This document shows, piece by piece, positions 51,683-59,828 of a stretch of DNA of 64,000 bases. Source of the stretch: an uncultured Bacteroides sp. GTDB lineage: Bacteria > Bacteroidota > Bacteroidia > Bacteroidales > Bacteroidaceae. The stretch spans positions 1-64,000 of the forward strand of contig NZ_CAUCSQ010000015.1 of assembly GCF_958445495.1 (NCBI RefSeq), written 5' to 3'. The translations under genes were made by a program, and so were the position numbers. The notes under the pieces were generated by a model. The model saw only the letters and a program-made list of their open reading frames with translations. It made no database searches and was not told the DNA's origin. Position 1 is the first letter of the stretch. Every line of letters starts with the position of its first letter.

Positions 51683-53065
51683 ATGATGAAGATTAAAAGT
51701 TTGATGTATGTCCTCCTGGGGACGATGTTGATTGCTACTGCCTGCTCTGACGTAGAGTTGGAGAACGGAACAGAAGGAGCGGGCTTGCCTGTGAATGCTT
51801 CCTCGCTTGTGAATGTGTACTCCGATAAGAGCGGTTCGGAAGAGAGCCTGCTGGCGGGTGATGTGTTGGTTAAAGATACCCGTACCCTCATGTTGAACGT
51901 ACCTGTGTCCTGCAAGAAGGTATATATGAAATACAATACCGTATCGGGCGGAGAAGCCATGAAAGAATTCAGCGTGTCTCCTGTCGTTCGTGACGGAAAA
52001 GAACAGGCCGGCGGTTTCGATTATGCAACCAGTTACATGGCGTCGGTTGATTTGTCGCTTCCCGAAGATGCGGTGCAACCGACGAGCGAAGAAGACGGAG
52101 GCTATCTTTTCTACCATAATACGGGAGTCGTCATGTTTGAGGACGGCTGGCCTACTCCTCCGAAATCATGGTATGACGAAGATTTTAACGACGTCGTTTG
52201 CGAATACGATTTGAAAGTGACCGAATGCCAGAGTGCGGAACAAATGGCAGTTCAGGGAAGTAAAGAAGAACTGCTCCTGACCTTGGACATCCGTGCGATA
52301 GGCGGCATGTATCCCACGGCCCTGGGCGTTGTGCTGGAAGACTTGGATAGCAAGTACATCGAGCGGATTACCGCCGGTCTTTTATTGAAAGGCGGACAGG
52401 GAACGATGAGAGATTTAGCCAAGGAAGAACTCTCTGCAGACTCCAAGGTAGAAGTCCGGGTTCCGGAGTGGAGATGGGACGACGATGCTGCGGACATCAA
52501 ACGCAATGCGGCATTGACGGTAGATAAGACCCCGGAAGAAGGTACGGTCATCACGTTGGACGGCCTGTCTTCTTTGAGCGATGATAAGAATGACGGTTCG
52601 CAGAAAGTCTTTTTCCAGGTAACGAAAGGATACATAACCGAAGGATTACCGATGTTACGCGCCGAAATCAGGTTGATTGGCAAGGAAGGGCTGACGGGAA
52701 CTGAAAGAGAACAGCAGCTTGCCGCTTTCAGAGAGCTGATTCTGGATACCAAGAAACAGAACTTCTTCATCAAGGCAAACGGTAAAGAAATACACATGAA
52801 AGGATACGAGCCTACCTCTTCTTACCGGGCGGAATACGATAAGCACGTTGCCGGAGACGGAAACCTCCAGGTCGATGCCCCCTATTCCAACAAAGACGGC
52901 TACACTTGGGGAATCAAAGTTCCCGCCGGCACGAAACACGTCTACGAAAAGTGTTCCTTCTCAGAAGCATATCCCGGATTTGAAGAATGGGTGAATACGG
53001 AAGGAGCCTCCAATCCGGGATGGTATCTGGATTGTGATTCGGAAAAGACAGTGCGGAATTGGTAA
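51683..53065 (+). CDS. LruC-domain (DUF4842-like) lipoprotein
   Basis: About 460 residues. The ATG at 51683/51686 gives a clean lipoprotein signal ('MIATAC'); the frame is open further upstream to 51623 but that would bury the signal. The segment 'VMFEDGWPTPPKSWYDEDFNDVVCEYDLKV' carries the aspartate-rich 'D-x-D-x-N-D-x-V' element of LruC/DUF4842 domains, possibly Ca2+-binding. 'GWYLDCDSEKTVRNW' is the usual family C-terminus. Members are surface proteins of unknown role in Bacteroidetes. It is divergent from the exopolysaccharide-like cluster and followed by a strong terminator, so it is probably monocistronic. Confidence 0.72.
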   Translation: MMKIKSLMYVLLGTMLIATACSDVELENGTEGAGLPVNASSLVNVYSDKSGSEESLLAGDVLVKDTRTLMLNVPVSCKKVYMKYNTVSGGEAMKEFSVSPVVRDGKEQAGGFDYATSYMASVDLSLPEDAVQPTSEEDGGYLFYHNTGVVMFEDGWPTPPKSWYDEDFNDVVCEYDLKVTECQSAEQMAVQGSKEELLLTLDIRAIGGMYPTALGVVLEDLDSKYIERITAGLLLKGGQGTMRDLAKEELSADSKVEVRVPEWRWDDDAADIKRNAALTVDKTPEEGTVITLDGLSSLSDDKNDGSQKVFFQVTKGYITEGLPMLRAEIRLIGKEGLTGTEREQQLAAFRELILDTKKQNFFIKANGKEIHMKGYEPTSSYRAEYDKHVAGDGNLQVDAPYSNKDGYTWGIKVPAGTKHVYEKCSFSEAYPGFEEWVNTEGASNPGWYLDCDSEKTVRNW

Positions 53066-53110
53066 TGCAAAATCCCGCTCATACGTAATTTGAGATATTT
53101 TGTACAATTT

Positions 53111-53140
53111 AAACCCCTCTTTTTTCTAAAAGAGGGGTTT
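53111..53140. terminator. Strong hairpin terminator
   Basis: AAACCCCTCTTTT (53111-53123) and AAAAGAGGGGTTT (53128-53140) form a perfect 13-bp stem with a 4-base loop, giving A-tract and T-tract flanks that work in both directions. It follows the LruC gene by 45 bp. Confidence 0.9.
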
Positions 53141-53177
53141 CTTTGTATCCGACAATGAAATCTTTGGTACGAATATC

Positions 53178-53876
53178 ATGAAGACAAGACTATATTCTAT
53201 AAGCTGCGGTCTGGTTATCTTCTTTCTTTTGAACGGCGGGATACTGTCGGCACAGCAGAGAGAACCCTTAGCGGAGCAGTGGAAAATTGAAGACGAGTCC
53301 TGCGCCCTTCAAGTGATAGAGCGGGCGGACACGTTGGAGCTGATAACGCCGGGCGGACTGACGATGTGGTACCGGCAACGCCTGACAGGCGACTATGAAA
53401 TCAGTTACCGTGCCTGTCTGGTGATGGAAGGAGGAAAGTATGACCGCCTGAGCGACTTGAACTGTTTCTGGGCTGCCAACGACCCGGAGCATCCGGATAA
53501 CCTCTTTGCCCGTTCCCGGTGGCGCAACGGCGTCTTTAAAAACTACAACACATTAAACCTTTTCTACGTTGGATACGGGGGAAATGATAATACTACCACT
53601 CGCTTCCGCCGGTACAGGGGAGAATATTACGGGATAGAAGACGGGAAAGTAAAACCCCTGCTTCGGGAATATACGGACGCCCCGCACCTGCTGGTCCCCA
53701 ACCGCTGGTATCATATCCGGATTCGTGTGGAAAAAGGGGCAACGACTTATTCCGTCGACGGCGAGGAACTGTTCCGTTACGCGATTCCCGCCGGGGGCGG
53801 AGGCGACGGGCACTTTGGGTTGCGCCTCTTGCAGAACCATATACTGTTTACCGATTTTAAGGCGGTTACACTTTGA
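53178..53876 (+). CDS. DUF6250 family secreted protein (jelly-roll)
   Basis: A 232-residue protein with a signal peptide ending 'LSAQQ'. The body shows the DUF6250/concanavalin-like pattern: 'QWKIEDESCALQVIE', 'GLTMWYRQRLTGDYEISYRACL', 'DLNCFWAANDPEHPDNLFAR', 'FKNYNTLNLFYVGYGGNDNTTTRFRRY' and 'WYHIRIRVEKGATTYSVDGEELF'. Such domains occur next to polysaccharide lyases and may bind or cut acidic glycans; no activity can be assigned. It lies 36 bp before the PL8 lyase gene, so the two probably form an operon acting on the same glycosaminoglycan. Confidence 0.75.
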   Translation: MKTRLYSISCGLVIFFLLNGGILSAQQREPLAEQWKIEDESCALQVIERADTLELITPGGLTMWYRQRLTGDYEISYRACLVMEGGKYDRLSDLNCFWAANDPEHPDNLFARSRWRNGVFKNYNTLNLFYVGYGGNDNTTTRFRRYRGEYYGIEDGKVKPLLREYTDAPHLLVPNRWYHIRIRVEKGATTYSVDGEELFRYAIPAGGGGDGHFGLRLLQNHILFTDFKAVTL

Positions 53877-53912
53877 TGACTGGACAATAAAACCTATAAG
53901 ACAATAAAATCC

Positions 53913-56900
53913 ATGATGAAACAATCTTTTACCAGACGGGGAGCGATAACGCTGCTATCCCTTTTGTGTTTTACATTGCTCCGTGCGCAAGTAGTGACTG
54001 ACGAGCGGATGTTCTCTTTTGAAGAACCGCAGGTTCCGGACTGTATTTCGGCCACCCAATCCCAACTGTCCATTTCCGATATACACTATAAAGACGGAAA
54101 ATCTTCGATGGAATGGGCTTTTAATCCGGGAGCCGTATTGCAGTTGAAGAAAGACCTGAAATTTGAAAAGAAAGACCCCACCGGTAAGGATTTATATCTT
54201 TCGGCATTTATCGTATGGGTATATAATGAAGAACCCCTGGATGCAGCCGTTGAGTTTGAATTTCTGAAAGACGGCAGGAAATGCACCTCTTTCCCCTTCC
54301 GCATCAATTTCAAAGGCTGGCGTGCGGCATGGGTCTGTTATGAACGCGACATGCAAGGCACGCCCGAAGAAGGGATGAACGAACTCCGCATTGTCGCCCC
54401 GAATGCAAAAGGACGCCTTTTCATCGACCATTTGATTACCGCCACCAAAGTCGATGCACGCCAGCAGACAGCCGATTTGCAAGTGCCTTTTGTCAATGCC
54501 GGCACGAACAACCATTGGCTGGTAGTCTACAAACATTCTCTTTTGAAGCCGGACATCGAGCTGACTCCCGTTACGGACAAGCAGAAACAGGAAATGCAAC
54601 TGTTGGAAAAGCGTTTCCGCGATATGAATTACACGAAAGGCAAGATAACGGATAAAGAAGTGGAAACCATCCGGAAGAAATATGATTTTTACCGGATAAC
54701 CTATAAGAACGGGCAAGTATCGGGAGTGCCTATCTACATGGTGCGCGCCTCCGAAGCCTATGAACGAATCATCCCCGGCTGGGACAAAGACATGCTGACC
54801 AAGCTGGGAGTGGAGATGCGCGCATATTTTGATTTGATGAAACGGATTGCCGTCGCATATAACAACAGTGAGGCGAAACCGGAGATTCATGAAGAGATGA
54901 AACGGAAATTCCTGGCTATGTACGACCATATCACAGACCAGGGAGTGGCGTATGGCAGTTGTTGGGGCAACATCCACCATTACGGATACAGTGTCCGCGG
55001 GTTATATCTGGCATATTTCCTGATGAAAGACGTGTTGCGTGAAGCCGGGAAATTGCAGGAGGCCGAGCAGACCCTGCGCTGGTATGCGATAACGAACGAA
55101 GTCTATCCCAAACCGGAAGGGAACGGAATCGACATGGATTCCTTCAATACGCAGACCGCCGGACGTATCGCAAGCATCCTGATGATGGAGGATACTCCCG
55201 AAAAGCTCCAATACCTGAAATCTTTTTCCCGCTGGATTGATTATGGCTGCCGCCCGGCTCCGGGACTGGCAGGCTCTTTTAAGACAGACGGCGGCGCTTT
55301 CCACCATCGCAACAATTATCCCGCCTATGCCGTCGGCGGGCTGGACGGGGCGACCAACATGATTTACCTTTTCAACCATACGGAGTTTGCCGTATCCGAG
55401 CTGGCGCATAAAACAGTGAAGGAAGTATTGCTTGCCATGCGTTTCTACTGCAATAAACTGAACTTCCCTTTATCGATGTCCGGACGGCATCCCGATGGAA
55501 AGGGAAAACTGGTCCCCATGCATTATGCGATGATGGCGATTGCGGGAACTCCCGATGGAAAGGACGGTTTTGATAAAGAAATGGCATCCGCTTACCTGCG
55601 TCTCGTTTCGAACGAACCTGTCAAGGAACAGGAACCGGAATACATGCCCCAAGTATCGAACACACGGGAACGTAAAATCGCGAAGCTGCTGGTGAAAAAC
55701 GGTTTCCGTCCCGAACCGGACCCGCAAGGCAACCTGGCGTTGGGCTACGGATGCGTATCCGTACAGCGGCGTGGCAACTGGTCTGCCGTGGCACGCGGGC
55801 ATTCGCGCTATCTTTGGGCGGCGGAACATTATTTGGGACATAATCTCTACGGCCGTTATCTGGCGCACGGCAGCTTGCAGGTTCTGACGGCAAAACCGGG
55901 CGAAATAGTGACTCCTGCCACCAGCGGATGGCAACAGGAAGGATTCGACTGGAACCGTATTCCGGGTGTGACCTCTATCCATCTTCCTCTGGAACAGTTG
56001 AAAGCCAGAGTCCTGAATGTAGATACTTTCTCCGGCGTGGAAGAAATGCTCTATTCCGACGAAGCCTTCGCCGGCGGATTGTCCCAGGAGAAACAGAATG
56101 GAAACTTCGGTATGAAACTGCATGAGCACGATAAATATAACGGCTCGCACCGGGCGCGTAAATCTTTCCATTTCATCGGAGGGACGATTGTTTGCCTGGG
56201 TTCGGACATTGAAAATGCCAATGCGGAATTCCCTACGGAAACCACCGTCTTTCAGTTGGCCGTGAACGGCAAGGCGGCGCATGATTACTGGAAAAGCTAT
56301 CAAGGTGGCGGGAATGTCTGGATAGACCATTTGGGAACCGGATATTACGTACCGGTCACCGCCAGGTTTGAAAAGAACTTTCCGCAATATTCCCGTATGC
56401 AGGACACAGGCAAGGAAACGAAAGGGGACTGGGTGTCATTGGTTGTAGAACATGGGAAAGCCCCTAAAGGAGGAAGTTATGAATATGCGATTGTGCCGCA
56501 GGCCACTGAAAGCGCAATGAAAGCCTTCGCTGCAAAGCCTGCATACGAAGTGTTGAAACAAGACCGTGACGCCCATATCGTCCATTCGCCGGCCGAGCGT
56601 GTGTATTCTTACGTGCTTTTTGAAACCCCTCAGGCCGTGTTGCCCGGCGAATTGCTGCAACGGACGGATACCTCCTGCCTGGTGATGATTCGCGAGAAGT
56701 CATCGGATAAAATGCTGCTGACCGTGGCGCAGCCGGATTTGGCATTGTATCGCGGTCCGAGCGACGAAGCCTTCGATAAAGACGGGAAACGGATTGAACG
56801 CAGCATCTATTCCCGTCCGTGGATTAATAACGAGAGCGGCGAGATTCCGGTGACCGTTACGTTGAAAGGACGCTGGGAGGTAGCGGAGACGCCTTTCTGC

Positions 56901-56990
56901 AAAGTGCTTTCGGCAGATAAAAAACAGACAGTCATACGTTTCACCTGCAAGGACGGAGCCAGCTTTGAAACGGAGCTAAGGAGGAAATAA
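53913..56990 (+). CDS. PL8 chondroitin sulfate ABC lyase-like enzyme
   Basis: A 1025-residue secreted protein (signal peptide ending 'LLRAQV'). An N-terminal jelly-roll Lyase_N domain (about 30-200, 'FSFEEPQVPDCISA'), an (alpha/alpha) toroid (about 210-600) and C-terminal beta sandwiches (about 610-1025) give the chondroitinase ABC plan. The catalytic pair appears as 'HRNNYPAY' with H465 and Y472, the same seven-residue spacing as His501/Tyr508 of Proteus chondroitinase ABC I. 'SGRHPDGKG' supplies the Arg and 'AAEHYLGHNLYGRYLAHG' the region of the Glu. It degrades chondroitin or dermatan sulfate by beta-elimination. Its partner is the DUF6250 gene just upstream; other GAG genes may lie outside the window. 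Confidence 0.88.
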   Translation: MMKQSFTRRGAITLLSLLCFTLLRAQVVTDERMFSFEEPQVPDCISATQSQLSISDIHYKDGKSSMEWAFNPGAVLQLKKDLKFEKKDPTGKDLYLSAFIVWVYNEEPLDAAVEFEFLKDGRKCTSFPFRINFKGWRAAWVCYERDMQGTPEEGMNELRIVAPNAKGRLFIDHLITATKVDARQQTADLQVPFVNAGTNNHWLVVYKHSLLKPDIELTPVTDKQKQEMQLLEKRFRDMNYTKGKITDKEVETIRKKYDFYRITYKNGQVSGVPIYMVRASEAYERIIPGWDKDMLTKLGVEMRAYFDLMKRIAVAYNNSEAKPEIHEEMKRKFLAMYDHITDQGVAYGSCWGNIHHYGYSVRGLYLAYFLMKDVLREAGKLQEAEQTLRWYAITNEVYPKPEGNGIDMDSFNTQTAGRIASILMMEDTPEKLQYLKSFSRWIDYGCRPAPGLAGSFKTDGGAFHHRNNYPAYAVGGLDGATNMIYLFNHTEFAVSELAHKTVKEVLLAMRFYCNKLNFPLSMSGRHPDGKGKLVPMHYAMMAIAGTPDGKDGFDKEMASAYLRLVSNEPVKEQEPEYMPQVSNTRERKIAKLLVKNGFRPEPDPQGNLALGYGCVSVQRRGNWSAVARGHSRYLWAAEHYLGHNLYGRYLAHGSLQVLTAKPGEIVTPATSGWQQEGFDWNRIPGVTSIHLPLEQLKARVLNVDTFSGVEEMLYSDEAFAGGLSQEKQNGNFGMKLHEHDKYNGSHRARKSFHFIGGTIVCLGSDIENANAEFPTETTVFQLAVNGKAAHDYWKSYQGGGNVWIDHLGTGYYVPVTARFEKNFPQYSRMQDTGKETKGDWVSLVVEHGKAPKGGSYEYAIVPQATESAMKAFAAKPAYEVLKQDRDAHIVHSPAERVYSYVLFETPQAVLPGELLQRTDTSCLVMIREKSSDKMLLTVAQPDLALYRGPSDEAFDKDGKRIERSIYSRPWINNESGEIPVTVTLKGRWEVAETPFCKVLSADKKQTVIRFTCKDGASFETELRRK

Positions 56991-57026
56991 CCGGGTGTTT
57001 CGGGGGTGTATCGGTTTCCACTTATT

Positions 57027-57240
57027 GGAACTACAGTTTCTACAGTATGAAACTCTAGTTCCAATAGAAAGAAACTGAAGTTTCGTCCGTATGGAAACTC
57101 CAGTTTCCATGCAATAGAAACTCTGGTTCCATGCAGCAGAAACTCTAGTTTCATGCAGCAGAAACTCTAGTTTCATACAGCAGAAACTTTGGTTTCATAC
57201 AGTAGGAACTTTGGTTTCATACAGTAGAGATTATAGTTTC
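57027..57240. repeat. Ten-copy array of 22-23-bp dyad-symmetric repeats
   Basis: Ten 14-bp cores of form GAAACTnnAGTTTC (some one or two bases off) begin at 57027, 57049, 57071, 57094, 57117, 57139, 57161, 57183, 57205 and 57227. The steps are 22,22,23,23,22,22,22,22,22. Linkers such as ATGCAGCA or ATACAGTA are also partly conserved. Each core is itself an inverted repeat. The array fills the gap between the PL8 gene and the convergent porin gene; the rest (57241-57372) is unremarkable AT-rich DNA. It is not a CRISPR, as there are no unique spacers. Confidence 0.9.
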
Positions 57241-57372
57241 AAGCGTATGGACCGTACTGTACTGGATTTAGTTGACAACTTCGCTTGTTATACCTAAGTT
57301 GGTTTACCCGATATTTCTTAAAACTTGGATAAGTTTACTTGCCCCTTTGTAATTCCTGTATAAGTTGTCTTT

Positions 57373-58629
57373 TTAGAACATAAACATGGCAACCGCCACT
57401 ATACGGTTATTGCATACGGCGTGCGTATCCTTGATTTTCCCGTCGGACACGTTGAGAGAGCCGTACCATGCGGAACTCAATGTATATTCCAGGCCGAATT
57501 TCCAATGGGCGATGTTGTATGTCAGTTCTGCACCGGCGGTCACAAGCTGGTCGAGGTTCGTTCCCGTTCCATACAGCCGCGCTTCTCCGTCGGGAGCATA
57601 TAAAGCGTCGCTTGTTCCCATATTCTTGGCATATCCGATAAAGATGCCGGGTTTCCATTTTTGCCCGTAAACCACGTTCAGCCAAGAGCTGGAGAAACGA
57701 ATCGGAGTATATTTCTGTTCTCCCGTACGCTCGTCGGCAGACTTAATGCCGAATCCGCCTAAACCGGACGCTTGCGTGAGGTTGGACCCCAATACGCTTT
57801 TAGCCCCCACAAACCAGTTTTTACAAGTATATTTTACGTGCGCTTCGTAAGAGAGCGTGGTGATGCGTTCGTCCACCTTGTATTTGTTGCCGTTGCTTCC
57901 GACGGCTTCCGTCCGTGGCTTTAACGACAATAATTCGATTCCCGCCCCGGCAAGCAGACCTCCGTTTTTATAGTCGGCTCCGATGTAAATCTCCGGCAAG
58001 CAGCTTTTCTTTATGTATTCCTGGCTCTTTTTGCTCTTGGCGGGATTGTCCGGGTCAATGCCTTGGGACAGATATTGGGATTGCCATACGGCAGCACCTG
58101 TCAACTGGAAATTCTTGTTTGCGTAACGGTAACGAATCTGCGGCGCGCGGCTGAACGGCTGGAAGGGAGCGCCTACGGACAGGTTGAGAATCTGTGGCGA
58201 GACATCCCCGAATAACGGATGCCAGGTCTGGCCGAGCAGGAGGGCGGACTTCCCCCAATCCAGATTCATGTAAGCATGGCGGAGACGGATAACCGAATAG
58301 GAAGTCCCCGTACCGCGGAAATCGACTTCTACCTTGGCGGATGTTTTGGCCGTTCCCAACTTGGGACCGGCGACGTCTACCCCCAGGCGTGAATAAAGCG
58401 TGTAGAAATTACTGTTGGGAGTAGCATTCAGGTCATTCCCGTTTTCGTCGCGGACCTTGTCTTTCGGATACATATAGAACAGCCCGTCTACCGTTTCTTC
58501 ATTCGCCCGGCTGTTGTAATAGAGGTCCGTGCGAATCTGGCCGTAAAACTTGAATTTGAAGTCCTTGTCTTGTGAGAAACCGCCTGCCGCCATTGTCAGG
58601 CAGAGAGAAAGTAAAATGTATTTTTTCAT
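57373..58629 (-). CDS. Outer-membrane porin (DcaP-like)
   Basis: A 418-residue protein from the ATG at 58629 with a signal peptide ending 'GGFSQD'. The body is a series of amphipathic strands ('KFKFYGQIRTDLYYNSR', 'YTLYSRLGVDVAGPKLG', 'RLRHAYMNLDWGKSALLLGQTWHPLFGD') and ends in Phe, as outer-membrane barrels do. The 'FYGQIRTD...SRLG' start resembles DcaP-type trimeric porins. The substrate is unknown. It is convergent with the PL8 gene across the repeat array, and its own promoter is upstream. Confidence 0.72.
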   Translation of the reverse strand: MKKYILLSLCLTMAAGGFSQDKDFKFKFYGQIRTDLYYNSRANEETVDGLFYMYPKDKVRDENGNDLNATPNSNFYTLYSRLGVDVAGPKLGTAKTSAKVEVDFRGTGTSYSVIRLRHAYMNLDWGKSALLLGQTWHPLFGDVSPQILNLSVGAPFQPFSRAPQIRYRYANKNFQLTGAAVWQSQYLSQGIDPDNPAKSKKSQEYIKKSCLPEIYIGADYKNGGLLAGAGIELLSLKPRTEAVGSNGNKYKVDERITTLSYEAHVKYTCKNWFVGAKSVLGSNLTQASGLGGFGIKSADERTGEQKYTPIRFSSSWLNVVYGQKWKPGIFIGYAKNMGTSDALYAPDGEARLYGTGTNLDQLVTAGAELTYNIAHWKFGLEYTLSSAWYGSLNVSDGKIKDTHAVCNNRIVAVAMFMF

Positions 58630-58653
58630 AATGTGCTTGTTTATAAACGGGCG

Positions 58654-58661
58654 CAAAATTA
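58654..58661 (-). promoter_or_regulatory. -7 element for the porin gene
   Basis: CAAAATTA reads TAATTTTG on the minus strand and fits TAnnTTTG, 24 bp before the ATG at 58629. It lies in the short gap to the dihydrouridine synthase gene. Confidence 0.45.
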
Positions 58662-58683
58662 CATAAAATAACTGGCAATCAGT

Positions 58684-59628
58684 TTATAATTCATCAAAAA
58701 AGGCATGGATTGCCCGGTTATATTTATCAAGGCTCGTACTTTTATGAATCGCTTTCAATGGTTTTTTGCCTGCATCCGGCATCAGGTATTCCCAGAAAAC
58801 CTTCATCTTGTTGAGAAGTTGGGCGTCGCCTCCTTCCAGTTGAGCGGCATACCGCTCATAGACCGATGCGTGCATGGCGTACAGCTTTTCTTTTATCTCG
58901 TCGGGCGTCAGGCTGCGGTTCTCCTTGTATTCCGTGGCTAAAGCCGGATTTGCGAGCAACCCTCTGCCTATCATGACTCCCGCTACTGCCGGAAACAGCT
59001 TTTGAATCCGGCGGATGTCTTCCGGGCTGTCGATGTCGCCGTTGTAGATAAGCGGATGCCTGCAAAGGTGCAGGAAAGCGGCAAATCCTTCGAGGTCCGC
59101 CTTTCCTTTATATTGCTGTTTTCCCAGACGGGGATGCATGGTTATATGCCGCAAGGGAAAATCATTGATGACGGGCGCCAGTGCGAGGCATTCGTCCGGA
59201 CGTTCCCAACCCAGTCTCATCTTTACCGAGAAGCTTATCCGGGGATATTTCAGGGTCAGCTCCAGCAGCGCTTTCACTTCTTCCGGGTAAGGAAGGAGGC
59301 CGGAGCCGTTATGGCGTTTGGCCAGCATAGGGAAGGGACACCCCAGATTGATGTCTGCTTCCGTGTATCCTTTCTCGATGAAAAGGGACAAAACCGCTTC
59401 CGCTTTCTCTGGTGTCGGGGCTATTAACTGGGGGATTAGGCGGGGAACGCGGTTTTCGGCAGGTTCGAGGCCGCGGATGTCTTTGCGGCGGAAGCCTTCC
59501 TTTTCCAGTCGGACGAAAGGCGTGTAATAAACATCTGCGCCACCGAAGCAAGCGGCGTGCGCATTCCGGTAAACTACTTCGGTATAGCCTTGTAACGGGG
59601 CGAAGTGGATAGGGAGGATTTCTTGCAT
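58684..59628 (-). CDS. dus: tRNA-dihydrouridine synthase
   Basis: A 314-residue flavoenzyme that reduces specific uridines in the tRNA D-loop. It starts with 'LPIHFAPLQGYTEVVYRNAH' (FMN-binding first strand), then has 'ADINLGCPFPMLAKRHNGSGLL' with the conserved Cys, 'FSVKMRLGW', 'HITMHPRLGKQQYKG', 'IYNGDIDSPEDI' and 'GVMIGRGLLANPAL', the complete Dus signature set. The ATG at 59628 is preferred to 59646 because it begins right before the conserved strand. CAAACTTA at 59644-59651 (TAAGTTTG on the minus strand) is a -7 match that would give a leader of under 10 nt. Confidence 0.9.
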   Translation of the reverse strand: MQEILPIHFAPLQGYTEVVYRNAHAACFGGADVYYTPFVRLEKEGFRRKDIRGLEPAENRVPRLIPQLIAPTPEKAEAVLSLFIEKGYTEADINLGCPFPMLAKRHNGSGLLPYPEEVKALLELTLKYPRISFSVKMRLGWERPDECLALAPVINDFPLRHITMHPRLGKQQYKGKADLEGFAAFLHLCRHPLIYNGDIDSPEDIRRIQKLFPAVAGVMIGRGLLANPALATEYKENRSLTPDEIKEKLYAMHASVYERYAAQLEGGDAQLLNKMKVFWEYLMPDAGKKPLKAIHKSTSLDKYNRAIHAFFDEL

Positions 59629-59718
59629 TGCGTCATTTTTGTGCAAACTTACATATAATCGGTGATTTATGTACCGGTTGGATGCGGAAATCTGTTTCTT
59701 CCGGCAGGGAAAAGCCCG

Positions 59719-59765
59719 GAAAAATAAAAGAGAGGAACCTCCCGGTCCCTCCCTTTCAGGGGGTT
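59719..59765 (-). terminator. Rho-independent-like terminator for the DUF4988 operon
   Basis: On the minus strand AACCCCC (59765-59759) pairs with GGAGGTT (59742-59736), with one G-U pair, and a T-rich run follows (59732-59719). It lies about 65 bp after the stop of the DUF4955 gene and is oriented to end that transcript. Confidence 0.5.
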
Positions 59766-59828
59766 AAATTGATTAAAGTCCAATTCTTATATACGTTTTT
59801 ATTCCAGGTTAGAAAAACTGTGTAAAGT

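Noticed and set aside
56807..57176. Minus-strand open frames across the repeat array that look like a repetitive Leu/Phe-rich peptide.
   Set aside because: A 22-bp repeat without stops gives long frames by chance in several phases. The frame differs between units, there is no start signal, and it overlaps the end of the PL8 gene.
57027..57240. Possible CRISPR array.
   Set aside because: The period is only 22-23 bp with no unique spacers of 26-40 bp, and there are no cas genes nearby.
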